Part shown: one piece after another, positions 9,680-19,599 of the stretch | Layout of the letters: each line of letters starts with the position of its first letter | How positions within the stretch are numbered: position 1 is the stretch's first letter | NCBI GenBank assembly: GCA_009602725.1 | Contig: WELB01000003.1 | Span: 319,851-340,230, forward strand | Origin: Spirogloea muscicola | Lineage: Eukaryota > Streptophyta > Zygnematophyceae > Spirogloeales > Spirogloeaceae | DNA length: 20,380 bases | Direction: 5' to 3' | The notes under the pieces: model-generated | Seen by the model: only the letters and a program-made list of their open reading frames with translations | What the model was told of the DNA's origin: nothing | The model's database searches: none | Position numbers and translations under genes: made by a program

Positions 9680-10422
9680 CGGGCCCTGGAGGCGGCCGCC
9701 GACAAGAGGAAAGCCCGTGCAGAGGAGCCTCGGGCTCGCAGCGGCGCGGCGAAGGCGCCGCTGCGGCCGCTACAGCGGCCGCTCTCGGCGGCGGGCAGCG
9801 GCGCGGCCCGCGGNGGGTGCCGGCCCGGATAACTCCGGACGCTGGTGAGGAATGTCAACACAAATCCTCCCACGAGCGGCCGTTCACCCAAAACACCACA
9901 ATGGAAAAGGCAGTGTTGTCAAGAATGGCAACCCTTCCGCCGGCCCGGGGGGTCACTCTGGTTAGCCGGCCCGCGGCTTGTGGTTATCCGACCGCCCCCG
10001 CCCGCCCGGCCGGCCGGCCTGCCGGCCCCCAGCTCCTGTCCGCTTTGGCATTTACATCCGCAGATTGAAACATGTTATATTCATCATCAGCGGTTACGTT
10101 CTTCGTCTTCCTCCGCGCTTCTTCCCCTCGCCCCCCGCGAGACCCTTGCCGGCGCCGTCGCCCGCCGCCGCCACCGCCGCGCCCGCCGCCGCACTCCTCC
10201 TCTCCATCCCGCTTCTTTACCCCGGGCGCTCCTTCTGGGGCGGCCCGCGGCAGGCTTGCCTTCTGCCCGCGTCTCGGGCCCGTGCTGGTCTTGGGACCTT
10301 CTCATCCACACCCCGGCGGCGGCCGCAACTCGACCCGCCACTCGTTCGTCGTTCTGCCGCTTGGCAAGGCTCTGCGCGGTCCCTTCAGGCGGCGCAGCCC
10401 CGGAGAAGCTAGCGGGGAAGCG
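9680..10422. promoter_or_regulatory. Divergent promoter region, kinesin-5 / HRD1
   Basis: 743 bp separate the two start codons, which point away from each other, so both promoters and 5' UTRs must lie here. The whole stretch is extremely GC-rich, with CG-rich runs and GGCCGG tandem palindromes at about 10003-10025, and no TATA box was recognised. Two GCGGCCGC octamers (9763-9770 and 9775-9782) separated by TACA can pair as a strong hairpin in the kinesin 5' UTR. One base (9814) is N, probably from the GC-rich context. Confidence 0.75.
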
Positions 10423-13400
10423 ATGATCAGCCTCGTGAATTACGCAATGGTCAGCACGGCCGTGACAGTCGGGGTCATATATCATGCCTACAGCACCAGG
10501 GAGCAGTTCTACCCTGCCACCCTCTACCTGGCAACCTCCAAGCTGAGCGTGGTAGTGCTGGGGAACATGGCACTGGTGTTCACCCTACTTGTGGGGCAGC
10601 TGCTCAAGATCATCTTCCTGGGGAAGTTGCGTGAGGCGGAGGTGGAGAGGCTGAATGAGCTCGCTCGCCATGAGATCATGGAAACCTGCCTGGCTATGAC
10701 AATCTTCCGACAGGAATTCGACGTCTTCTTCGTGGCTATGTTCACGGCCCTCCTCTTCATTAAGATCTTCCACTGGCTCTGCCAGAAGCGTGTCGAGTAC
10801 ATGGAGACCACGCCGTCCGTCTCCAGCCTGTCTCATGTCCGAATAGTCACCTTCATGGCGCTCCTCCTCCTTGTTGACGTGCTATTCCTTCAGTACGCGG
10901 CTTCCTACACTTGGCGCTTGAAGAAACCAAGCGTGCTTCTGCTTTTTGCCTTCGAGTGTGTCCCCTTACCCTACACTTTCTATCCTATCTGTATCTCCAG
11001 TCAGAAGCACCTCTTCTATTGCAGGTATAATGCGGTCTTCCAGTCCTCGAATGTGGTTGCTTTGCCGACCACTTCGCCTCATGCATGCTTCTGTCTGCAG
11101 GTATGTGATTCTTGCTTCGTCTACAATAGCAACTTTCATTAAGTACGTTCTCTACAAGATAGACATGGTGATGGAGGGTTCATGGGACAACAAAGCCGTG
11201 TTTGTCTTCTACTTGGAACTTGTGCGGGACTTACTGCACCTTGCAGTATATCTCATCTTCTTCACGATCATCTTTGTGTACGTTCTGTGGCCCAAGTAGA
11301 GTGCGCTGGAGTAGAGTATGCTTTATCTTAACTTTGTCTTGAGGTGATAGGAAGACGTTGAGGGATGACTCAATTTGATGCTGGCTTGTCTCATTCTGCA
11401 TACCAGGGATTGAGATGTTGTGTTACTTGCACATGGACCTAGACTTGATTGCTCTCCGTTTGCTAACATTTGTTCCTGTTGCATTTGCCAACAGGTATTA
11501 CGGTTTGCCTCTTCACCTGGTTCGAGATCTATACGAGACATTTCGCAACTTCAAAGCCAGGGTTGCAGATTTTGTCCGATACAGGCGCATAACTTCAAAC
11601 ATGAACGACAGATTTGCAGACGTCACATCGGAGGAGCTCGGAAGGTGAGGCGCTCTGCCTCTCTTGACCATGTTGCTCATGGTTTGACGCTTCCGTATCC
11701 ACCTCCTGGCAATGTGCTGCACCTTGATCTGGCTCGATACTCAACATCTAAGCCTGGCCGGTCTGCGCAGGGGGGATGCTACTTGCATAATCTGTCGAGA
11801 AGAGATGTCAGCAGCAAAGAAGCTACCTTGTGGCCACATGTTTCATGTACAGTGCCTGCGTTCCTGGTTGGAGAGGCAACAGACGTGTCCGACATGTCGG
11901 GCATCTGTGGTTCCAGAATCTCCTCAGACGAATGAACCTGTCAACAACCCTCAGCAACCCCCAAATCCTCCAGGTAATGGGGAGCTGCCATCGTTTCCTG
12001 AAGCAGGCATATCGTTTGCTGGGTTGGCATATATGCAAGCCCATATCAGAAAGCTTCTGCTGACACAAGCCAAGAGCTATGTCCTGTATGGTATCAAATG
12101 AGCAGAAGGAAGAGGTACAGGGACATCTCTGAAGCACCACATGCAGATCAGGCGCTCTTACAATTTGATCACATTTTCCCCGTGCAATTTCAGAAATTAT
12201 GCTTCTGTGCAGGTTGGATGACACCTCTATGACATTTTCTCAGCCCTTGATGAGCTACCCTCTTGAGTGCAGCTGCAGGAGCCACTTTTGGAGCCCAGCC
12301 TTATGGCCAAACTCACATGCAGTATGGCTTTCAAAATCCATATGCAGCAGGAGCTGCATCATATGCTCAGTATGCGCACATGCAGGCACGCATCCATGCG
12401 GCTGCAGCTGCTACATTGGCCAACTATGGGACGCCTCAGACCTTCAGCACCTGGCAATCTGACCCTCATGACTGGTAAGTAACCTGCTCGTTCTTGCATA
12501 TGTTCTGACATGAGATTGCTCATCATCTTGCATGATAGTCTTCTTCCTAGAAGTGGCAAGCATGCCAGAGTTTATAGATGCTTAATCTGGTTGTTTGAAA
12601 TTTGAAAGTGCAGGTATAGTCTGTACACACCTGCACAGCTGCAACAATTGCAGCAGCTGCTGCAAGGGCTGGGAGTATCTCCAAATCAGAGAATGTCTTA
12701 TGGACCTACATCTACAGCAGATGCCCAAGTTTCGCAACCGGCTTCAAGTGCTAGTCCTCCTTCTGAAGGCACACCAAGCACCCAGTCCACAGACCTTCAA
12801 AGATACCTCAGAGCACATCTCACAGCGCAAGCTCAGGCTCAGGCAGCACTGGCTAGCATGGCCGCACAGGCTCAAATAGCCGCTATTGGGACTTGGCCGC
12901 TCAATCAGTTTCCCCATGCGCCTGGCTCTCTGCATCAGCCTGGGCTACCGCTACCGCAAGGTTTCCAAGTCAGTCAGGACCATGGCAATACTCACCTCCA
13001 GCAACAAGTGGCCCCTGTTCATGACCCTGCCCTAGTGCAGATGGTGAGCCTGCTAGCAGCAACCCATCCCTTAGTAGACTTCTGCTCAATAGCAGCTGCA
13101 AAAGATCCAGCTGCAACTCACCTTTTTCATTTCACTTCATTGACTTGGACTGCTTGGCTTCCACTGTGCAGTGGCTTCAAGCCCAGATGCAGCAAATGCG
13201 AGCCATGGCCCAGGCTTTGACGATGGTAGGGGGTGGGTCTGGCTTACCAGGCGCCGCTTCCTCATCAGGATCGACTGGATCACAGGCCCCGCAGCCGTCG
13301 GACTTGCTAAGACCTATGGAGGGTCTGACATCTCCTTATGGGGAGGCAGCAACAAATTCTGAGCACACAAGCAATGCCGAGGAGCTGCGAGAGCCAGAGG

Positions 13401-13486
13401 TGCTCGGGGAGGGTTCTTCTGAGACTTCTCAAAACCTTAGACAGCGGCATGTGCACATAACCGAGCCACAGCCCGACGAGGCCTAG
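10423..13486 (+). CDS. HRD1/synoviolin-type ER ubiquitin ligase, 708 aa (or 669), 7 exons
   Basis: HRD1 is the multi-spanning RING E3 ligase that ubiquitinates and exports misfolded proteins in ER-associated degradation. Exons: 10423-10955, 11101-11277, 11495-11644, 11771-12090 (alternative end 11973), 12273-12474, 12614-13043, 13172-13486. The N-terminal part has several membrane segments (about residues 1-235) with HRD1 hallmarks: FYPATLYLATSK, LREAEVERLNE, TIFRQEFDVFF, KRVEYMETTPSVSSLSHVRI, FYLELVRDLLHL, YYGLPLHLVRDLYETFRNFK, and SNMNDRF. The RING-H2 finger spans C292-C329 (CIIC, PCGHMFHVQCLRSWLERQ, CPTC), ligands C292, C295, C307, H309, H312, C315, C326 and C329. The tail is long, rich in Gln, Ala, Ser and Pro. 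The start at 10423 gives MISLVNYA, as in plant HRD1; an in-frame ATG at 10072 would add 117 Pro/Arg-rich residues and is not favoured. Confidence 0.93.
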
Positions 13487-13798
13487 TTACTACTGGGCCT
13501 ACTTAATACTCGACAATGTTTTGACAAGGCAATATCAACTGCTGCCTCCACACCCCCTTTAGTGACAGGTGATCGAGTATAAGCAGCTCGAGTGCCAGCT
13601 TAGCAGAGGCCATGCTGGCCTTGATTTGAAAAAGAGCAACTTGGTCCATTGATATCCAAGTGGACAGTGTTTGTACTAAGTAAAGCTCGCTGATTAGAAT
13701 GGACACCATCATACCCTTACACAGGGGCATTCTTTTGTGAATTCTCTCTGGATCTTGCCTCTGCACAGGCACAACTTGCCTGCAGTGTTTGAGAGGGT

Positions 13799-13803
13799 TG
13801 TAA
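13799..13803 (+). terminator. Candidate poly(A) signal TGTAA (HRD1)
   Basis: TGTAA 313 nt past the HRD1 stop on the same strand. It lies before the SmD2 candidate signal at 13898-13902 on the other strand, so the two 3' UTRs would come close without necessarily crossing. Confidence 0.35.
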
Positions 13804-13897
13804 TTCCCCCACGGCCAAAACCCTCTCTAATGCTCGTGTCGTGAATGGCCCAAGCATCAGAATCCAAATCTTGTACAGCATGATAGGTAAGCCTGTG

Positions 13898-13902
13898 TTA
13901 CA
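13898..13902 (-). terminator. Candidate poly(A) signal TGTAA (SmD2)
   Basis: TTACA on the + strand reads TGTAA on the SmD2 strand, 157 nt past its stop. Confidence 0.35.
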
Positions 13903-14058
13903 GAAGGTACTGCGCAAGGGAGCAGCTGCACCTCATCAGTCCCTTGTGGATGCCACATAGCTGCTGAGCCGGGTATGCTGACTGGTGAACCACCACCTTG
14001 TCTGCAAAGCCAGGAGTCCCACTAAGGGCCTAAGTCACTTGACTTCCAGAGTTCTCTA

Positions 14059-14765
14059 CTACTTGGGGTTCCTGAGCACGATGATGACAGAGTCGCCACG
14101 GAGGAACATTTTGGAGATGAAGCGGTCCTTGTTGACTGGCTTGGCCTTCTTCTTGCCCTTGCCTGTCTTTGGAACCTGCGTGCATCTCAAAAAGGCGGCT
14201 CATGAGATACATGCCTACGCCTGAGCCAGTTGCCCTAATTCTGCGACTCACAGGGTGCACACTAAGATGACTGCAGATCAGCAGCTGCTCCTCAGCGGTG
14301 AGACGCATGAGAGTAAATCAAAAGATTCACACAGAAATTATTGCAGCCAGCATTGAAGCTGAGCACTCAATGCTGCAGGAGGAAAGAGAAACTGACTGTG
14401 TGACTAATGACCCTTATGCGGCGGCGGGTGGACGCACCTCGGTCCACATCTCTTTGACGTTCTCCAGGACCATGTTGCAGTGCCGGTCGAAGGCCTTCAC
14501 GCGGCCGAGCAGCTTCCGGTTGTTTCGGCAGTTGATGAGCACCTGCACCAGCACGGCGACCGGCGGCATTGAGCGGCGCTGAGGGCCCGGGCGCCGCTCA
14601 CCAGGGCTGCTCCGCCGCCTGAGAAGGAGCGCCTGAGGAGGAGCAAGAGGCGGGGCGGGCCCAGACCTGCGTGTTGTTCTTGACGCTCATGGTGAGCACG
14701 GAGAGCGGCCCTGTGCTGAACTCCTCGTCCTCCGTCTTCTCCGGGGCCTCCGCGGGGGCCGCCAT
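14059..14765 (-). CDS. SNRPD2: Small nuclear ribonucleoprotein SmD2, 106 aa, 3 exons
   Basis: SmD2 is one of seven Sm proteins that form the ring around the Sm site of U1, U2, U4 and U5 snRNAs in the spliceosome. Exons: 14765-14667 (33 codons), 14542-14438 (35 codons) and 14175-14059 (38 codons plus stop), all phase 0 at GT-AG sites. Exon 1 encodes [20 protein letters not shown], exon 2 [20 protein letters not shown] then [15 protein letters not shown], exon 3 [20 protein letters not shown] then [18 protein letters not shown]. Sm motif 1 is [19 protein letters not shown] and Sm motif 2 is [17 protein letters not shown]; the KGKKK insertion between them is typical of SmD2. It is close in length to the human protein, with a slightly shorter tail. 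It shares a 353-bp divergent promoter with the DUF1664 gene. Confidence 0.97.
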
Positions 14766-15072
14766 GGCGGCACCGGCCCCGGCGCTGCTGCGCCCGCGCC
14801 GCCGCCCGCAGCCTNACCGCGGGGGGATGGCCCGCCACTGGCAAAGCAACGACCGGGGAGACGGGGGGCTTGACGAACGACAAGCGGCTTATTATGGTGG
14901 GGAAGGGCCTCTTGGTTGTTGAACCAAGAGCCGCCTCCCCCACCGCCTGGCCTGCCTAGCCCGTGGCTCCGCTAACGGGAAACAGCCTACATGGTTACGA
15001 ACACCCACTGAAACAAGCACCTGGCTGACCATCAGCCGTTAGTTTGATATCAGCCGCATCATTCCTGACGCC

Positions 15073-15109
<37 letters not shown>

Positions 15110-15118
15110 GCCCGGCCC
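14766..15118. promoter_or_regulatory. Compact divergent promoter, SmD2 / DUF1664
   Basis: Only 353 bp separate the two outward-facing start codons. It is GC-rich at both ends and more balanced around 14880-15060. It contains a 9-bp inverted repeat, CTCTTGGTT (14909-14917) and AACCAAGAG (14922-14930), separated by GTTG; this could be a palindromic protein site or a UTR hairpin. It also holds a CCG trinucleotide tract on the DUF1664 side and one N at 14815. No TATA box was recognised. Confidence 0.75.
15076..15108 (+). repeat. (CCG)11 trinucleotide tract
   Basis: Eleven uninterrupted CCG units, flanked by CG-rich imperfect extensions, ending 10 nt before the DUF1664 ATG. It would lie in the 5' UTR. 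Read from the non-ATG codon TTG at 15044 it would encode a poly-Arg run in frame with the gene, but ATG 15119 is the better start. Confidence 0.95.
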
Positions 15119-18100
15119 ATGGCGATGCAGGCCGGCTTCGCGGGGTCCAGGGTCCTGCTCCTCCTCGGCGCCGGTGCGCGCCGCGGCGCCTCGCCCGCCT
15201 CCCGCCCTCTCTCGTCCTGCGACGCGCCGTGGGAGGCGCGGACGGCTCGCAGCCAGTTGTCGATTTGACGCAATAGAGCGCTCTGCGGAACGGCCGTGCT
15301 CGTCGCGCTCGATTGGACTGGGGACGTCGCGGCTGTCGCTGGCAAGCCGCTGATGGCACCCCTCGCGAGCATCTCCGGCTGCGGCTGCAGGCCTTGGGGG
15401 CTCGCTTCTGCTCAACAACGTCCACCTGCGGGACCTGCTGGCAGACCTATCCAGGGTGAGCTCTCCTCCCGCAGCAGCTTAGTCCTTGCAGTACCTGTCG
15501 CCGTCGCCGGAGCTGCCGTCGAGCAGGCCCGCCGGAGCTGCGGCCTGGCCGGTGTGACCGGCGAACTCCGTCGTCTCCACTGGACATGGTTCAGCGGGGC
15601 GACTCCAGCGCTCCGCCTGGTTCAGCTTGAAATCCAGTCGGAGCTCAAGGCCGCTCTGGCGTGAACCCACTCTGCACCCTTGGCACAGGTACTCAGCAAG
15701 CACTTGAGAGATAAAGAGGAGGCTGGCGAGTCTGCCTTCGACAGCACAACAGCAGCCCTTACTGCCCAGGTTGGAACGAGAAGCCTTTGGGGGAAGGCAA
15801 GGATCTGCTTGAGTCCACCTTCAGCATCTTGCCAAGCTTTTCGGGTGTGTCCCTTGCGAGAGCCACTATGTCTGCTCAGCCTGTTGATCTGTCTGAGAGG
15901 CTGCCCTTGGTCACTGGGGCAGGTCCGAAGATTGACAGCAGAACTTCGCCAGCTCGCTTCCTCTTCGTCCAGGCCCATCACTGTCGTGACAAATCAGGGA
16001 CGAAGTGGTATGTTGCTTGCACGCATCAACACAAGTGTCCTCTGCTTAAGTCGTAGCTGGGTTATATCAGATACTTAGAGTTCCCGAGGAGTGTTCACCT
16101 TTGCATCCTGAAGGGATGTTGGCAGGCTTGTAGGACAATCAATCTATGCCCCCTGTTGTACAAGTCATTACATGCTCAGACTCCTGTTCGCCAAGCGTAA
16201 TTGACAGAATGGTGCAGCTCTTCACTGCACACTCATATGCTCTCTGATATGCCCTTTATTCTCCTCTCAGGTTCAGTAGCATCCTATATGGTACCGGCAG
16301 CTGTTGTAGGTCTGGCAGGGTATGGCTACGTAAGGTGGAAGGTGCGCCAGATTCTTCCCCACACCTTCGTATTCGGGACCACTCGAGTTTTGTGCTGGCT
16401 CGCCCTTGTGGGTCAAGGCACCTGAGTGTTGTTCATCGGTTTTCAATGTTCTGACTCTTTTCCTTATGGCAACAGGGTTGGTCTGTAGGTGACTTTATGT
16501 ATGTGACAAAGCAAGGCATGAACAATGCAGTTGCAAGCGTCACGAAGCAGCTGGAGACTGTATCCGCAGCTTTAGCGGTAAGATTGTTGGACTGTAGGAA
16601 GCTGTGTCTCTTGCATGTGCAAGAGCAGGTTTGAAATCTTGGCACTTGCGATAGACTGGGGGCTTACCTAAGTTGGATCAGAGAAGGTCATAGGCTGATT
16701 GTATTGCTTCATCATTGCAGGCTGCTAAGCGGCAGATTTCTGGAAGATTAGATGGTGTTACCAGGAGTTTGGAAGACCAGTCGGAGGCAACAAGGGCCTT
16801 GAAAGGAGAGGTAGACCCTGGCATACAGCTTGATATAATTAGCAGAGATTGACTCTAGTGACCTGTCAGTCTGGCTGTTTTAGCTGCTTACAGGGGTGGG
16901 GCTTGTCAATTGGCCTACTGCAAACGCTGGAGGCAGCAGCTCATAGAGAGATGTATTTTTCTCTGGGAGGTAGACGCTTGAGCAAAGGTGGCATGCATCT
17001 GTATGTACTTCCATCAGGTGGAGAATGTTGGCACCCGCATTGGTCTTTTGGGAGAGGATGTGGAGACGGTGCAGAACATGGTGCAAGGCCTGGTAAGAAT
17101 CTCATCTCTCTCATGTCCAGCATCGTTGAGCATGGCCATCATCTTAGCAATATGAATGCAGCACTGCTAATTTGACAAACGCTTCTCATTACTGCCTTCT
17201 ATGCTGAAGATATGAGATGTCTCTTCGCTCGAATGCTGTTATCCCTGTCCTCCTTTGCTCCTGAATGCCTTGCAATCGTTGTGGTCACTTCAGGAGGTGA
17301 AGATCGACACTATTGAAAGCAAGCAAGACTTTGCCAACCAGGGCATTGTTCTGCTCTGCAGATTCGTGATGCAATCGTTGGAAGGTGTACAGAAGCCAGA
17401 GCTGGTGCAGGTATCGTTTGCAGCTATGTGCTCTCTGCTTGAGCAGGCAATTTCCTGGTGCTGAATCAGGTGTGGTGTAGACTATGCAAAGGACATCTGG
17501 CTACAAGCTGTGGTGTGGAGGATTGCCAGCGACTTCTGTATTTGATCAATCACCTGTGTCTGCTACAGAACATGCACCAATATGCGAAAATACCTTTCTC
17601 AAGATCGACCTCCTTCCCTGCATCTCTGGGTTTAAAGGTAAATCGAAGCTTGCACATATCCCCTTGCAATGACAGATAACCGCATCATATGATCTACAGG
17701 CATAGTTAAATGCAGGAACATTGAATTGTTATATTTGCTTATGACATGGCCATTCTTGATCGTTATCGTTTGGGCAAATCTGATGCAGGATTTGGAGATG
17801 ATCTCTAACACGCTTAGCAACCCCACTCAGAATGGCTCTGCACGTCCTCCTCTTTTGCCTTCACATCCGTGCAGGTAAGCAGCTCTTGTCTGATAGGACT
17901 TTGAACACCATTATCTCTCTTACCTCTCTCCAAATTGGTGACACTGCGTACTGTTGTAAACCAGAAGGTTGTTTTCTTCAGAGGGCTCTGCAGGAGGAGG
18001 CGTGCCAGGTTCTTCTTATCACTTGTTTCCATCTTGTCAGGTGTATTCTTGATGTACAGCTGACCATCTGATCCTCAAAAGTTGTGTGTTGAGTTGCAGG

Positions 18101-18422
18101 ACGCAGTCAGGCAAGGTGTGAACCTGGCCATGATTGTCACAAGCACCATCTGCTCTACCTATTACTATTTTTGTGCATTATTGTTGATACACACTGCTTC
18201 CCCACACCCTGCAAACCTGCTTGGCCAGAGAGTGCGTCTGCGGACAACATGGGTGCCAAAGATAAGAGGTGCTCTGCAGCGGCTCCAATCCACTAGATAT
18301 TGGAGGCAGACGGCTGGGAGCACCTGTACGGCCTCCAGAGACAGAGCCCTAGTGATCGGCAGGCAGGTGTGCCTTGGACAGGAGCGAGCATCCCAGGCCC
18401 GAGAAGCCTAAGGCGATTGTAA
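15119..18422 (+). CDS. DUF1664-family membrane/coiled-coil protein (C-terminal exons unresolved)
   Basis: DUF1664 proteins are plant and algal proteins of unknown function. Nine exons are firm and phase-consistent, giving residues 1-247: 15119-15173, 15391-15455, 15689-15769, 15923-16007, 16271-16341, 16476-16577, 16721-16810, 17018-17092, 17294-17410. The start MAMQAGF matches the family. A glycine-rich membrane segment (SRVLLLLGAGLGGSLLL, about 10-27) is followed by LRDLLADL, then RRLTAELRQLASS.. RPITVV, a second hydrophobic segment (about 98-117, VPAAVVGLAGYGYVRWK), then SVGDFMYVTKQGMNNAVASV, KQLETVSAALAAAKRQISGR, VQNMVQGL and IESKQDFANQG..LC, the family signature of paired coiled-coil repeats. 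Beyond 17410 the tail is low in similarity; plausible exons are 17470-17637 and 17789-17874, with a stop either at TAG 18294-18296 or TAA 18420-18422. The end coordinate is therefore tentative. Confidence 0.85.
18418..18422 (+). terminator. Candidate poly(A) signal TGTAA (DUF1664)
   Basis: The first TGTAA after the possible DUF1664 terminal exon. It overlaps the TAA of one possible stop; if it is the poly(A) signal, the protein must stop earlier, for example at TAG 18294-18296. Confidence 0.35.
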
Positions 18423-19595
18423 TCGGAGGCAGCAAGTCCTTGACACCCGAGAAGTGCCTGCAGCAGGACAGAACAAGTGCCCCGCAGCAAGCAGTACAAT
18501 GCTCTGCTTGCTATGCAGACAATTCTTGAGGCTTCAGAAACGCTGTGCTGCTCTTTTGACTGCTCTGCCATTCCAATGGCTGGCTGGATCGGGGTCATTA
18601 AAGACATCCCACCACTCCCCCTCCCCACTCCCCGGCGCTACCCGTGCCGCATTCATCAAACTGCTCTGACTGACTCGTGAGAGGCTATTGGCAATGATTG
18701 CCAAGAACATGTGATGTCAAAAGCGCCCCTGCAGCTGCTAAGTCACGGTGTTGCGTGAAGCTTATTCTGCTGCACCTGCAGAGGCGGTGCACATTGGTGC
18801 AAGCAGCACTGATGTGCTGCACGCAGGGTCTGCTCAGGCAGGGCTTCTACTGGACACGCACACCAGGTGTGTGAGCAGATTGCAAGCTGCAGGCATGGCC
18901 ATGCGAAGGCACAGAGAACAACCCAAGGTCGCGCAGCGGGGGGGAGGGTTGGGGAGATAAACAAACGAGCCAAGTCTGTGGGGAGGAGCCTCAAGAGGAA
19001 GGAACTCTTCCCAAGGGGACGATAGCTGTGAGAAACCAGCCCCAGCAAGAGTGGACCAGCGAGGGGCCGCCTTGGCTTGCATGGTGGTGCTCCGGCGGCC
19101 AGGATTAGCCCGTCACTTATGTACTCAGAGTTCACCCTTCAGTTGTGCTTTTGCATCTCTGTTGACTTAGCCCCTCCTGGAATTTCTGTTTTCTTCTGAC
19201 ATGTCGAGTTCATATGTGCTCACTCGTGGGCACTGACGTCCCTTCTCAGCCTGCATTCACTCTGTTGTCTTAACCCCCTTTGCATAGGGCTTCGTTGTAT
19301 TTAGCCCCAAGTTTTGCACTAGCTTTCGCCTGAACAGTGCATGGGCTGAAATTGGCCTCCCTTCATTGGCAGAGCTGCTCTTTCACTTCATGCGCACTGC
19401 CCTTCCTTCTCGCAGACACTGTTACTGGCTTGCTTCGGCCTCCCTCATAATCCATGTGCATGAGAGAAGGCGCGACAGTGCACCGCGACTTCTCTCATGG
19501 CTGCCTGCTGTACAAACAGAAAATATACAAGGACTCTGCAGACCTTGTACAACCCCCTGGAAGCATCCTTCTTCTTGTACATTCCTTCGGAAGAG
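18423..19595. other. Gene-poor stretch, nothing recognised
   Basis: Short frames on both strands (for example + 18748-18960, and - 19135-18743) are open but show no domain, conserved motif or convincing splice pattern. The 3' UTR of the DUF1664 gene may extend into the left part. Purine-rich and G-rich tracts occur around 18935-18956. No tRNA, rRNA or CRISPR-like structure is visible. Confidence 0.55.
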
Positions 19596-19599
19596 CTGT

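Larger units (their letters stand above)
13487..14058. other. Convergent intergenic region, presumed 3' UTRs of HRD1 and SmD2
   Basis: 572 bp between facing stop codons. No coding, RNA or repeat feature was recognised apart from the candidate poly(A) signals listed separately. Both 3' ends probably lie within it and may overlap. Confidence 0.6.

Noticed and set aside
9814-9814. Single N here and another at 14815, both in GC-rich promoter DNA
   Set aside because: Most likely base-calling gaps in hard-to-sequence GC-rich DNA, not a biological feature.
14030-14308. 92-codon minus-strand frame over SmD2 exon 3
   Set aside because: Wrong frame. The SmD2 frame in the same DNA gives the conserved Sm motif 2.
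15039-15425. Poly-Gly, poly-Arg and poly-Ala frames around the CCG tract
   Set aside because: These are six-frame shadows of the trinucleotide repeat.
18743-19135. 130-codon minus-strand frame
   Set aside because: No domain, no splice context, no family resemblance; Pro/Leu-rich content typical of antisense GC-rich DNA.
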